A DNA stretch of 64,000 bases from Lineus longissimus (lineage: Eukaryota; Nemertea; Pilidiophora; Heteronemertea; Lineidae): positions 15,107,292-15,171,291 of the forward strand of contig NC_088312.1 of the NCBI RefSeq assembly GCF_910592395.1. Reading direction: 5' to 3'. The translations under genes and the position numbers were made by a program. The notes beneath the pieces are model-generated. The model saw only the letters and a list, made by a program, of their open reading frames with translations. It was not told where the DNA came from and did no database searches. Shown here piece after piece: positions 1 to 9,951 of the stretch (its first letter is position 1; each line of letters starts with the position of its first letter).

Positions 1-1003
1 AAAGTAATCAATGTATGTAACAGGCTCAACACTAATTTGGTCTAAAGAGTAGGGGTTCTTTTGGGAGTGTAATAAAGAAATTGAATATCACTACACCGAG
101 CTTTAGCTGCGGGTAAACATTACTCCTCTAATTGCACTTCTTTGACAAAATGAAAGTGGTAGGTGAAGACTCCAATCATGATATTACACAACAGATATTT
201 GATAAGGCTGTTTATGACTGATGTAATCCAATGATGAAAACTTCAAAAATGTACATTATACATGTACAGTGGAACCTCTGTTAGTGGACACCTCTCTATT
301 AAGGACAACCTCTCTATTAAGGACACTAGTTTTGGTCCCAAATTGGTTGTTTCCATCCAATTTGACCTCTCTAATCAGAACACCTCTCTATTAAGGACAG
401 AACTTGTCAGTCCCGAGGGTGCCCTTAATAAAGAGGTTCTACTGTAGTATTAAATTATTACCTTTCTTAGCTTAGCAAATAGGAACCGATTGAATCATTT
501 TACCGCTCATGGAGTGAATAAAAAACAACCTCCCATGAAATATGGCGCGAAAATCTTGCTAACTTTACTGCAGTGTACATCATACGTGTAGCTGTATAGA
601 GAAGTACGCAAGATTTCCGCACCAAAATGATTATACGTTACAAATAATCGATTTAAGATTGGGGTTATGTCATGTAAAATGGGCTGGCAGGTTGACCATC
701 TGGGATTTTGATAACTTTCGTGATTTCTCTTGGAACCTTTTTACCTCTGAGAACGCAATAACTTAAGACTGCTATAAATCGCTGCTCCATTGCCATCGAA
801 TGAAGATTTGGTGGTGATAGAAATACCCAAGCCATTGGATCAATGCAACTCGGTGACTTTCCAACAATGCCAAATGTACGAACAAATGGTGGTGATGGCC
901 GTGGGGGGGGGGGGGGGTTATCATAGATTTTGAATGGAATGACCCATTGCAACTGTCATACCTCATATACATGCCAACTCATTTTGCTTAAATCCTGTTT
1001 CAG
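1..1003. other. Upstream noncoding DNA
   Basis: Apart from the MITE at 267-444 and a 15-base G run at 903-917, I see no supported feature. The last part ends in a pyrimidine-rich stretch and the splice acceptor at 1001-1003, so it is likely intron of the gene that follows. Confidence 0.5.
267..444. mobile_element. MITE with TA target duplication, Tc1/mariner type
   Basis: A 178-bp element. Its left end begins CAGTGGAACCTCTGTTAG and its right end, read on the minus strand, begins CAGTAGAACCTCTTTATTA, so the ends are imperfect inverted repeats. TA dinucleotides flank both ends (265-266 and 445-446), the target preference of the Tc1/mariner superfamily. Inside are three copies of CTCTCTATTAAGGACA. 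There is no transposase, so it would depend on one elsewhere. The 61-codon frame across it is a by-product of the repeats. Confidence 0.75.
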
Positions 1004-1147
1004 GTCAGCCATTTCAAGGGGCAACCGCCCTAACGTACACGGAAGAAGAAGAGAGCCAAAGATTTGTGGTTGGTTCTATAGGCGGCGTTTTTAAGATTCC
1101 ACCGGGTGGATGGGAGAAGCAGGGAAGGAACTATTTTGTTGAAAAAG
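1004..1147 (+). CDS. Internal exon, probably of the Ig/kinase gene
   Basis: The segment is bounded by a good acceptor (TTTCAG at 998-1003) and a donor (GTAATA from 1148). It is open in one frame, read as ...QPFQGATALTYTEEEESQRF and ending ...GRNYFVEK, with a glycine-rich stretch GSIGGVFKIPPGGWEKQG. The exon ends in phase 1. The next recognisable exon (1731) appears to begin in phase 0, so an intervening exon is missing or not recognised, or an indel lies between. I do not recognise the domain. Assignment to the downstream gene rests on strand and proximity. Confidence 0.5.
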
Positions 1148-1730
1148 GTAATAACTTGTTGTTTCCTGCTACTTCACACGAACATTCCGGCAACATCCAA
1201 ATCGACAGACGACAAAATATATCAGTCACTTGAATTACATGATTGCAAAGTTACATTAAAAACATTCTTCATTCTTTGGGTTGATAGGTTTCAGTTATAT
1301 ACTACAGGTATAGGAGCTAGGACAGCATTTGAATGGTTTGTGTGACGTTAGTTATGTGGTATGTGGTGCACCTGATCGGGGAAGACAGCAGGGGGCAATG
1401 TACGTCCAAATGTCATCCAAAATGGCGTCACAGCAAGGTTTCTATCCCCCTTGGGTGAGGCCCTCCCTCATTCAGCTATAATGCACAATAACATTCGACG
1501 GATATTCGAAGGGATTCTTGGGTATTACTATTTGACAGATAGCAGTGCCAAGCCGCGGAGGCAGTTTTTCACAGATTCTCAAAAGAGGTGCGTCATTACA
1601 TCACCTGTACGTTGGATACAGTATAATCTACACAAGTGACATATATTTTGCTATCTGCATGTGGGATACAAGCTGGTGCGAAAAAGTTTGCATCATATTT
1701 CTAAATTGGATCTATGTTTTTGTCTTACAG
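1148..1730 (+). other. Intron of the Ig/kinase-like gene
   Basis: It runs from donor GTAATA at 1148 to acceptor TGTCTTACAG ending at 1730. Two open frames of about 60 codons inside show no domain and are not supported as coding. Confidence 0.5.
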
Positions 1731-3685
1731 GTTGCATCGACTTCCCGAACGAAGAATCCAAAAATACGGTTTGGATGGCTACACTATAAGGCTCGTGGAT
1801 ATAAACATGTGGCCCTGAAAGACGGTGGTGGTGTGAGGCAAATTCCCTTACCATCTCTTTCATTACAAGTGGATGACATAATAAGGGAGGGAAAAGACGT
1901 CTTCTTTGCGGGAGGAACATCCATTTATGGTGATCTCAAGAAATGGCGGTAGCATTGGCCGATTATGGAGGAAACCAAATTGAACGATTCGAAGATAAGC
2001 AAGGAAAGCCGGCAAATTTCGGTGAATATCTGAAGGGCCGCGGATTGTACACTTCGCGATGTACGCTGTACCTTATGACCAAGAGCAGGTTGACGCATCT
2101 ATTTCGAATGCCTCTGCAGCATTTGGGACGGACCCACAAACAAGTAGTTTTGAGACGATCACGCCGCATAATTCATCAGGAGCAAAGACAACTGCCGCCG
2201 AAATGCCGCTATCACAAGAAAAAACCTTTAACTATGGAAATTGGTGGAAAGAGTCTCCCACCACAGTCAATGAGTATCACGTTCATCAAGGAAAAGGCAT
2301 CGGTACACTCAGGGCTACCGTCTGTTGTAAAACTTGGTTCTGTGAGCCAGTGCAAAGAACTATCAGCCACCGACGACCCTGAGTTAATGAACAATAATCG
2401 GTATAACCCATGCTTGTATGGGTTCAGGGTATCTAACTTAAGTATTGGAAAAAAGGAACTGATTGATGTCGTGTACTTTGACAGTGAAACAGACGGAAGA
2501 CTTTCATTCGAGACTAATTGTCTATTTCCATCTGCACCTGAGAGAGTTGAAGGAATCATCATTCACCAGCCAAACGAGGTGTGGGGCTATGACGGCACCA
2601 CATTTCTTATTGAAATCGTGACAGGATACCATGGTGAGAGCATAACTCAAACTCAGTTTGATTGGGTCAAGGATGGAACAGTTGTTTCCAGCGGATCCTC
2701 ATGTTTATACGTCGTCAAAGATCCTGGCACATACCATTGCAGAGTGACGCATGGCAATTTTACGGATACATCAAGAAACATCAAGATAGTCACTGTTGCC
2801 GCTGTCGAGTCTGCTGCCACCAGTTCACACAAATCCGCCCCGCCTGAGGTCACCATTGACGATCTACAGATTGATCACCTACGTCCGCTCGGCACGGGTT
2901 CGTTCGGGACAGTTTACCGAGGAAAGTGGCTTGGATGTGACGTTGCAGTGAAAGCCATCAAATTGCCGAAAAGAGTAAACCAATCAGCCCAGGTAATGAG
3001 AATGGTAGAGAGTGAACCAAATATCAATGCTAAGATAAGACACCCAAACCTGGTTCAGTTCTTGGGAGTGTCGAAAGAACCTGACATGATATACTTGGTC
3101 AGTGAATTCCTTGATGGTGCAAACATGGAGGATGTCATCTTCGACGACGCCACGAAGCAGCGTATGGGTCTAAAAAAAGCTGACAAAGTAAACGTAGCTC
3201 GCATGTCTGCACAAGGCCTGGCATACCTAGTGCACAACCTAGTGCCGCCAATTATAGACATAGACATTAAGCCGGCGAACATACTAATAAGGTATGGATG
3301 TTTCACGACCAAGATTTGCGACCTCGGACTGAGCAAGATGAAATCCCTTACGGCAGCTACCACGACCATGACAGGCGTGGGCGCCGGTTCTCCTGCTTAC
3401 ATGGCGCCGGAATGCCTCCTGTTGAATGCGAAGGCGACCTTCAATTCGGATGTTTGGGCTATAGGGGTTACAATGACAGAACTTTTTACTGAGGAAGACG
3501 CCTGGTCAGCTGATGGTGAAATTGACCCACTGTAAGTTATCAAAAACAAGATGTTAAAGAAAGAAAAGCCAAGAATCCCAACTCCAGAGCAGTGCTCCAT
3601 CGGCATTATGAATGCCATCATCTGTTGCACCGATTATGAGGCGGAAAGACGCCCTAACGCAAGGTACATTAAAAGTGTATTCTAA
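1731..3685 (+). pseudogene. Ig-domain plus TKL-like kinase gene, frame broken
   Basis: The exon opens after acceptor TTACAG. It encodes an N-terminal region resembling a module widespread in aquatic animals (RFGWLHYKARGYKHV... GGGVRQ...), then a low-complexity S/T linker, an Ig-like segment (FDWVKDGTVV... GTYHCRVTHG, about 2560-2790) and a TKL-type kinase domain (about 2850-3670). Visible kinase motifs are the glycine loop GTGSFGTVY, VAVK, DLG and MAPE. The catalytic HRD site reads DIDIKPAN, so His and Arg are lost and only Asp remains. The reading frame changes near 1945, 2060-2100 and 2310. An in-frame TAA (3533-3535) separates the C-lobe tail (...EKPRIPTPEQCSIG... ERRPNAR), which continues in the same frame. 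It is either a decayed gene or pseudokinase, or a gene with assembly indels. Another donor-like site (AAG|GTACAT, 3663) would allow a further exon. Confidence 0.6.
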
Positions 3686-3889
3686 ATTTGAGTACAACTG
3701 TCTATTGCCACTACTCATCTGAACGAGGTGGAACAGGGTTTGCAGAGAGCAAGAGACTCGACCGAGATGCAATATTATTAAATCCATTCAACAATTCTTT
3801 TGACAAGATTTAAGTTTAGGCGGTGACAGTTCATAGTTTCTAAAGTCAATACATGTACTTGTGCCTATCCTCACTCCGTCATTTAAATG
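3686..3889. other. Short noncoding spacer
   Basis: Sequence between the kinase tail and the minisatellite. No feature seen. Confidence 0.5.
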
Positions 3890-4640
3890 CTTTATTTTAT
3901 TGATTTACTCAGGCAACCGTTGTTTCTCCAGCTGTCTGCTGCTGATGTTTTCAAATGTTATTTGAATGTTTTATTGATTTACTCAGGCAGCCGTGGTTTC
4001 TCCAGCTGTCTGCCGCTGATGTTTTCAAATGTTATTTGAATGTTTTATGGATTGACTCAGGCAGTCGTGGTTTCTCCAGCTGTCTGCCGCTGATGTTTTC
4101 AAATGTTATTTGAATGTTTTATTGATTTACTCAGGCAGTCGTGGTTTCTCCAGCTGTCTGCTGCTGATGTTTCCAAATGTTATTTGAATGTTTTATTGAT
4201 TTACTCAGGCAGCCGTGGTTTCTCCAGCTGTCTGTTGCTTATACTCTAAAAACATATTCAAACGGTCACTTCATTAACTGAGGAGTCTCCGCCCCCGAAG
4301 TTAAATAGGCACTACCTTAGTCCTAGTCCTCCACAGCGATTGGCTAATTTTTATGATGTACACCTGAATGACCAGTATGATCACACGGTGCTTTATTCTA
4401 GGCCTATTGATCACTGGCATGAGCGTGAAGTTAGGCCTTGTGGCCATTGGCTATTTACCTAATGACATGGCATGCGTATTGCCTTATGGTAAATAGATGG
4501 GTTGGCTCTGCATATCTACCAGTGACAGTTTGAATATGTTTTTAGAGTATTTCCAAATGCTTTTTGAGTGTAGTTTTACTGATTGATTTATTCATAAAAC
4601 TGTGGTTTCTCCAGTTGTCTGCCATTGATATTTCCGAATG
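3890..4640. repeat. 74-bp minisatellite, five clear copies plus a degenerate one
   Basis: The landmark GATTTACTCAGGCAG recurs at 3902, 3976, 4050, 4124 and 4198, exactly 74 bp apart. Each copy carries TTTCTCCAGCTGTCTG and the palindrome-like CAAATGTTATTTGAATG. Copy 5 is broken by the MITE at 4241-4550 and resumes as TTCCAAATGC. A diverged sixth copy follows to about 4640. Confidence 0.9.
4241..4550. mobile_element. 310-bp MITE inserted in the minisatellite
   Basis: Terminal inverted repeats of 30 bp (4241-4270 and 4521-4550) start ATACTCTAAAAACATATTCA and differ at one position. The satellite copy continues on both sides, which fixes the boundaries. The target duplication is unclear: TT at the outer edge, or TA if the true tip is CTCTAAAA. 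No coding potential. Confidence 0.85.
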
Positions 4641-5132
4641 TTATACTGACTAGACCTTAGGTAATCATTGGTGCTGCTTGTACAATGATGATGTAGTCAA
4701 TTAGTTAATCGCAAAATAACCTGGTTGTAGAATGTTGTTTGCCTCACTAGTAATTACTTCCACTTCTCTTGTAATGTCCAATATTTTGGTGTAGGCCTAT
4801 AGACCAATTTCAGAAGAAACTACGGTTCGATTGTTTTCAAATCACTTTCTAATCTGTGAATATAGATACATGTATAATATTTAACATGAAAGTTTTGTTG
4901 TTTTCATAAGCGGGAGGCTACTTGATACAGCTTGTCAAAAAAATAGGAGAACGATATCAACCGATTTCTCAGTTGTTCAGAGATACAGGGTGTCAAAAAC
5001 GTCCTGTCGTATAAGACGCAACTGAAAATGCCTATAATCAAGTGTCACATGCAGAAACGAGTGCAAATAACTTGGAACAAGAGACATTTTCTTCACAAAG
5101 CCAAGAATAACTGATATTGCATATAATATATA
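4641..5132. other. Noncoding, nothing recognised
   Basis: AT-rich single-copy-looking DNA with no ORF or repeat I can support. Confidence 0.4.
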
Positions 5133-5464
5133 TATCGGGTGGGCATAAAAAATGGGCCGTACTTTGCTGCTGCATTCCTCCAATATCCTTTGTTCAAACC
5201 CTCTCAAACTGTAGACATCAAAATGGCATGATGTTGTTAATATACTGACGATTTTTCAGGGCAATAGCTTAGTCTGTACACAGGGTTAAAATGAAAACAC
5301 AGCCTTTTGATTTTGGTCCCATGAACAGAAAACTTAAAGGATGGAACTGAAATCTGTTCTATATACGTAGGAAATGGTGGTTTTTATTGTATTAGCTGAT
5401 ATCAGAGGGTTTCAGAGATATCGAGTATCAAAGTATGGCCCATTTTTTTATGCCCACTCGATAT
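5133..5464. mobile_element. MITE with 33-bp inverted ends, Tc1/mariner-like
   Basis: The left end is TATCGGGTGGGCATAAAAAA followed by TGGGCCGTACTTTG. The right end is its reverse complement with three differences (one A added, two substitutions). TATA sequence flanks both sides, compatible with TA targeting. The roughly 330-bp interior has no transposase. Confidence 0.8.
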
Positions 5465-5907
5465 AACTCACATTCGTCGTTTTGTAGCAATATCTTAGTC
5501 TGAGTAATTCTTCAAAATCAGTGGCCAATGTGAAATAATAATTATGACCATGACTTATCATTGTTGTATTACAGTATATTGATATGATTCCTCCATGGGC
5601 TTATAAAGGAACGATTTATCCGCATTAGAAAGGAAAAGAAATAGTTTTGTTCCGTTTTTTATATGTGGCTCTCAAAGGTCAATGTTGATCACCACATTCT
5701 TAATAGTCCCGTGGATTGACCCCTATGATTGCTATGAAAGGAAGTGTAACTCTAATATCACTTTTAACGAGTACACCTCACTGCAAAGTTCATGTTAGTG
5801 TTGTTTTGATGGCAAAATACTTAAGCAAGATTGTGACTTTAACGGGAGTTATCATAAGCTCCTGTACTGGAAGGGACTTCACAGAGACACAGCCATAGGT
5901 CCGGGGC
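5465..5907. other. Noncoding, nothing recognised
   Basis: No supported feature. The 60-codon frame at 5716-5898 has no domain signature and overlaps the end of the minus-strand gene's flank. Confidence 0.4.
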
Positions 5908-6438
5908 TCAGTTATCATATATTGATAGGTCATTGATGAGTTGCTCGTATAGTTCGGCAGCTTCATCCACATCAGTTGGTCTCGAGGTGTTTGGCCTCAG
6001 TAGATCGACTAGCTCCAAGAATTCCTCGGAACATTGATTCAACAGATTTGTGTGTCCCTGGTAGATCTGTTGACATCTTCTAACATCATCTCGGTCAACA
6101 CCTATTTTGAGATCCCGAGTATCGTACAATTCCGGTGTGAAGTACATCACATCTGGTTTACCTCGTGGTGACTGACAATTTCGCTTGACCTGCAATGTAT
6201 GGCGATTCCACTCGATTGCCACTCTGTTCAGTTCGTTTTGGAGTACGTCCATAAAGCAATACCTCAAGCACTCAACATGAAGTGTTTCGCCGTCTTGGTA
6301 AAGGCCACTGTCCTGAAGATCTTTGAAGAAGTTTATCCACCAGTCGGTGTTCTGCCTTCTAAGAACACTCCACCCGGATTCAATGCGTTGGTTAGAAGTA
6401 CTCTTCCCATACAAGAAACATCCACCATCGGCAGGCAA
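5908..6438 (-). pseudogene. Integrase-core-like protein, C-terminal fragment
   Basis: The 176-codon minus-strand frame contains GKSTSNQRIESGWSVLRRQN, a WWINFFKDL stretch, LQNELNRVAIEWNRHTLQ and SPRGKPDVMYFTPELY. I recognise these as the C-terminal half of the integrase-core-like proteins common in fish, coral and bivalve genomes. The N-terminal half, with the start and the first catalytic acidic residues, is missing: the frame opens at a non-ATG codon and upstream sequence (6440-6480) runs into stops. It is probably a 5'-truncated transposon-derived gene or one exon of such a gene. The function is inferred from the family only. Confidence 0.6.
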
Positions 6439-6499
6439 ACCATTAAGTGAATGGAATAATCTTTGTAAGTCTTCTACATCACCATTTTCCGATGGAAAC

Positions 6500-6590
6500 T
6501 CGAAATTCGAAGTGATACTTCAAGTTTCAAATTTCAAATATTGAACATTTGAAATTTGAAATTCGAAACTCGAATGAGCCTTCTGGGCTT
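6500..6590. repeat. AT-rich palindrome
   Basis: TTTCAAATTTCAAAT, a 7-nt loop (ATTGAAC), then ATTTGAAATTTGAAA form perfect 15-bp arms. Outside them, ATTCGAA and TCGAA words extend the symmetry. It could extrude as a cruciform. No link to a gene is visible. Confidence 0.7.
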
Positions 6591-6659
6591 TCGTATTTTT
6601 CTCATGGATATTTCATTGCATGTATGATAAAATAGGAGCTAGGCCCTTTCCATTGATGT

Positions 6660-6960
6660 CTTCATGTGATTTAATAATTCAATTCAATAATGATTTATTG
6701 GAACCTGACAACACAACAAAATATACATAGTCACATAAAAATATGCCCAAAAGGAGGGCCACAAAGGTGTAAAATCTAGACGAGTGGACGCGATTGCCAA
6801 GATCAATACACACAGGGAAGCCTGCACAAGTGACACAATCGCAAGCCTGACATTAAGCCGGTATGCAGTTATGACGCTGGCATATCACCCATGCGTCCAC
6901 GGATGACTGCACAGCATTGTCTTAAAAATGACATGCAGAAATCTACTTTTTTCAAGTCAC
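6660..6960 (-). repeat. Possible 3' tail of a non-LTR element or SINE
   Basis: Read on the minus strand the segment ends CCAATAAATCATTATTGAAT, a polyadenylation-like signal followed by a short ATTG-type tail, as many SINE and LINE 3' ends do. No RT coding is preserved, so the family is unknown. Confidence 0.3.
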
Positions 6961-8040
6961 CTGTTCCGTTCTTGACATGTTGTGTTTAAAATTCTTTCAA
7001 AACGAAGAGTTGTATCAGTGAATAAAAACAATTATCTATGGGTTGTGCAAATATGGGTCATGTGGGCTAATATGATGTATCATTGGTTAGACAATATGGT
7101 ATTGATGACAGGTCTGCAATGTCGTGAATTCTGCTCGAATTTTTGCTTCAACTGGTATTGGTAAGCGTAAGCACTACATAGCCACACCCGAACTCATAAC
7201 ATACCGCTCGCCTCAACACCGTGGGGAGTACGAGTATTCGCTAGTTGAATCAATATCGATCTCCAACATGATGATTTCGATATCAATATTTCGTACTTAA
7301 AAAACTCAAAATGTTTCAAAAGCTTTTGTGAAGGTGGAATTTCGAGCTCCCAGTTCCCAGAGATAATTCGCTGTTACGTTCCGTGTTCCTTACGTCATGA
7401 TGCTGATTATCGTTTATAATCTTTATTATCTCGAGTAAAATTATCGTATGCCGACAAGACACTGACTACCACTTGAATAAACGGCCAAGTCGAATTTTCA
7501 CCGATTTCTTTGGAGACTGAATTGTCGAATTCAATCGTAATTTCGACCACCATTTTCCAAATAGATCGCGGCGCGGCGTTTAAGACTTATTCTTACAACT
7601 TTCCCTTAGATATACGACCCTTCATTGGAAGACTTTATGGGTTTCTCAATCGGTCCATAATCATAAGATACCAATCGAAAAGAAGAAGTTGATAGCACAG
7701 TTTAGATCGTAGAAAACGACACCAATAACGTAAGCTATAGTCCGTTCCCTTTGGGAATGTAAATCGCTCGTGTCACCAAACGGAAACGCTTCGAACAACA
7801 AATAGTGTAACACCAAAGTGATATTTAAAAAACCTGTGGACATTTACTTTCTGGAAGGACTGCACATGTACAGCGGTAATGCAGTTTATGGCATGGTGTA
7901 AGAATTAAACTTTTGACACACAAACGTTAAAAACGCTTTTTATGATTTTTTTTCAGAAAAAGAAGCAATAGATTTTTATGCCGATTGCCATTAATTAATG
8001 CTCACTCAACTAGTTAGAATAGTGCTTTTCTGGTTGTATT
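6961..8040. other. Noncoding, nothing recognised
   Basis: About 1.1 kb with scattered small frames and short ATCGATAT-type palindromic words near 7250-7300. Nothing can be supported as a gene. Confidence 0.4.
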
Positions 8041-8045
8041 ATTAA

Positions 8046-8195
8046 AATACAACTGCAATGATGATTTTGGCACGTAGGTCATCGGTATCTTGTGGAGGCA
8101 ACTTGTTAGCTTGGTTCTCAAGATGTCCCCATAAAAAAATCACAGGGGATGAGGTCAGGGGACCTTGTTGGCCATTCAATATCACAGTTGATCGC
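8046..8195 (-). pseudogene. mariner/Tc1-type transposase C-terminal relic
   Basis: On the minus strand the sequence reads EWPTRSPDLIPCDFF, the conserved C-terminal block of mariner/IS630 transposases, then after a one-base shift in a T run WGHLENQANKLPPQDTDDLR. The downstream flank (8200-8470 plus) holds no further recognisable transposase. The plus-strand open frame over this region is only its shadow. Confidence 0.65.
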
Positions 8196-8469
8196 AACAA
8201 ATGCATCTGCTACTTACTGGGGACTTCCAGTCCTCAAACACTTTTTTACCTCAAACACACGCTGCTTGCAACCTTTCAAACTTTTAAGGAGTGTGCAATG
8301 GAAACAAATGCACAGCATTGCATAATCTGGAGGCCCAATAAAAGCCCTGCACTGGGCAGACAAGATGTATTACCAAAACGTCCATCTGGTGCAATACCAG
8401 TTCTGCCATGGTTGATTGAACTGTTTCGTGTTCAGTCATCTGTGACAGTATTAAACATCATTGGGTAAT

Positions 8470-8820
8470 AAATGGTTGCTGCCAATTTCCAAACTATTTA
8501 GCCATATCCAGGAAATTAACAAAGTTATCTCGGTTTTCTTTTTTTGAAACCCCCTGTATTGCTGCTATAGTCATAAATAGAGGGGCTACAGGTTCAAATC
8601 ACTGGAACTATATTATCTTGTGTCATGGGGATGGATAGGTGGCACAAGCGCGACGAATGGGAGGTATATTACATATTGCGGTAAACAGGGGCCTGAGACC
8701 CGCACCACACCAAAGAGTAAATCTCAAAATCGAACCCATGACGGTATCGCACAAACTTGTGTACTTTTTGTAAGAAATGAAACATTTGTACACATGTAAA
8801 ATGTTTACATGTACATGTAA
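8470..8820. other. Noncoding, nothing recognised
   Basis: A CA/TG-rich stretch rich in ACATGTA words just before the next MITE. No gene seen. Confidence 0.4.
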
Positions 8821-9522
8821 AATGGCAGGTGAAGTGTTGCTTTATTCGATCTTAAAATTTTTATGTTCAGTAATTTTTTTTCTATTTGATTATTTGATAT
8901 AATGTTTTCTGTGCAATTGTTTACAAAAAATTGTGCGATTTAATTTTTTCATGCGAAATATTTTATATGTTCGATAACTTGCATTCTGGGAAAGAATATG
9001 ACGTCATCAATTAAGAGTCACAACGTTTCTCATTAGTTAGAAAACGTAAACAATACCGCCACGTGCTCGCTGTCACGGAGCACGCTGTCACACAATCGAC
9101 TGTCAGTGTCAGTCATTTTTGACCTCCGCTAGTTTTCCGCAGTTTGTGCGAATAAGTGGTGTCAATAATGACTCCATTCGCTTTCCATTCGTCAGCAGTC
9201 ATGCCAAGATGGTCCTCCCTATACCACTCGTCAGTTAAAAGGCGCTACTGGCCCTTTAAAGACCAGGAGCCAATGTGTACGCCGTTACACTATACACGAT
9301 GACGGGCTGATGATGTCACTATATTACCCAGAATACAATTTATAGCATATAAAAAAGTTCTTCGCAAACTAAATTACATGCAATGTGATTTTTGACGCGT
9401 GAACTTATGAAAATTATTGCATAACAAATTATCATTGCATAAAGATAAACACATTGAACACAAAAACATATTATTGTATATATAAATTAATTTTGGAATA
9501 AAGCAACACTTCTCCCGCCATT
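8821..9522. mobile_element. 702-bp nonautonomous DNA transposon
   Basis: The left tip AATGGCAGGTGAAGTGTTGC and the right tip (minus strand) AATGGCGGGAGAAGTGTTGC continue together into TTTATTC, giving about 27-bp inverted repeats with two mismatches. The interior carries a GC-richer hairpin (GCTCGCTGTCACGGAGC) and AT-rich arms but no coding frame. Confidence 0.8.
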
Positions 9523-9951
9523 ATGTAATCAATTGTTATTGGATATGCAATAGCTCATTGATCGATTCATTATTCGATTAGAAACTGTAAGGTAATGATT
9601 GTAAGTGGTCGAAACTCAACAAACCTATTTTAAACACGTTACCAATGCAGGAATACATTACTTGAATTGGATGTGAAGAAGACTCATATGTGATTGTAGG
9701 TAACAGCTGAACTGTTGCGGGTGTAGCGAGTGTAGCGGTGCATTAAAGAAGTTTACCGACATTATAACGACATTGTTGTGGACATGGCTTGCTCAATATC
9801 TTAATCGGAAATTGAAAGGCTGAATACAAATATTGGCCCTACAATCATGAATAGGTATTATTGCATTAATACTCCGCCTATAATATACGGGTAGGTTAGC
9901 ACATTCGAAAGGAACACATTTCCTCCTAAAACATTTCCACGGTGGATAAAC
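9523..9951. other. Noncoding, nothing recognised
   Basis: No supported feature. Confidence 0.4.

Noticed and set aside
262-447. 61-codon frame with repeated LSIKD
   Set aside because: It is the translation of a MITE and its internal repeats.
903-917. G15 run and C runs near 14140, 34570 and 34860
   Set aside because: Simple homopolymers. They may be assembly-sensitive but show no specific function.
8058-8468. 136-codon plus-strand frame
   Set aside because: The minus strand of the same DNA carries transposase-like blocks (EWPTRSPDLIP, WGHLENQ). The plus frame is their shadow.
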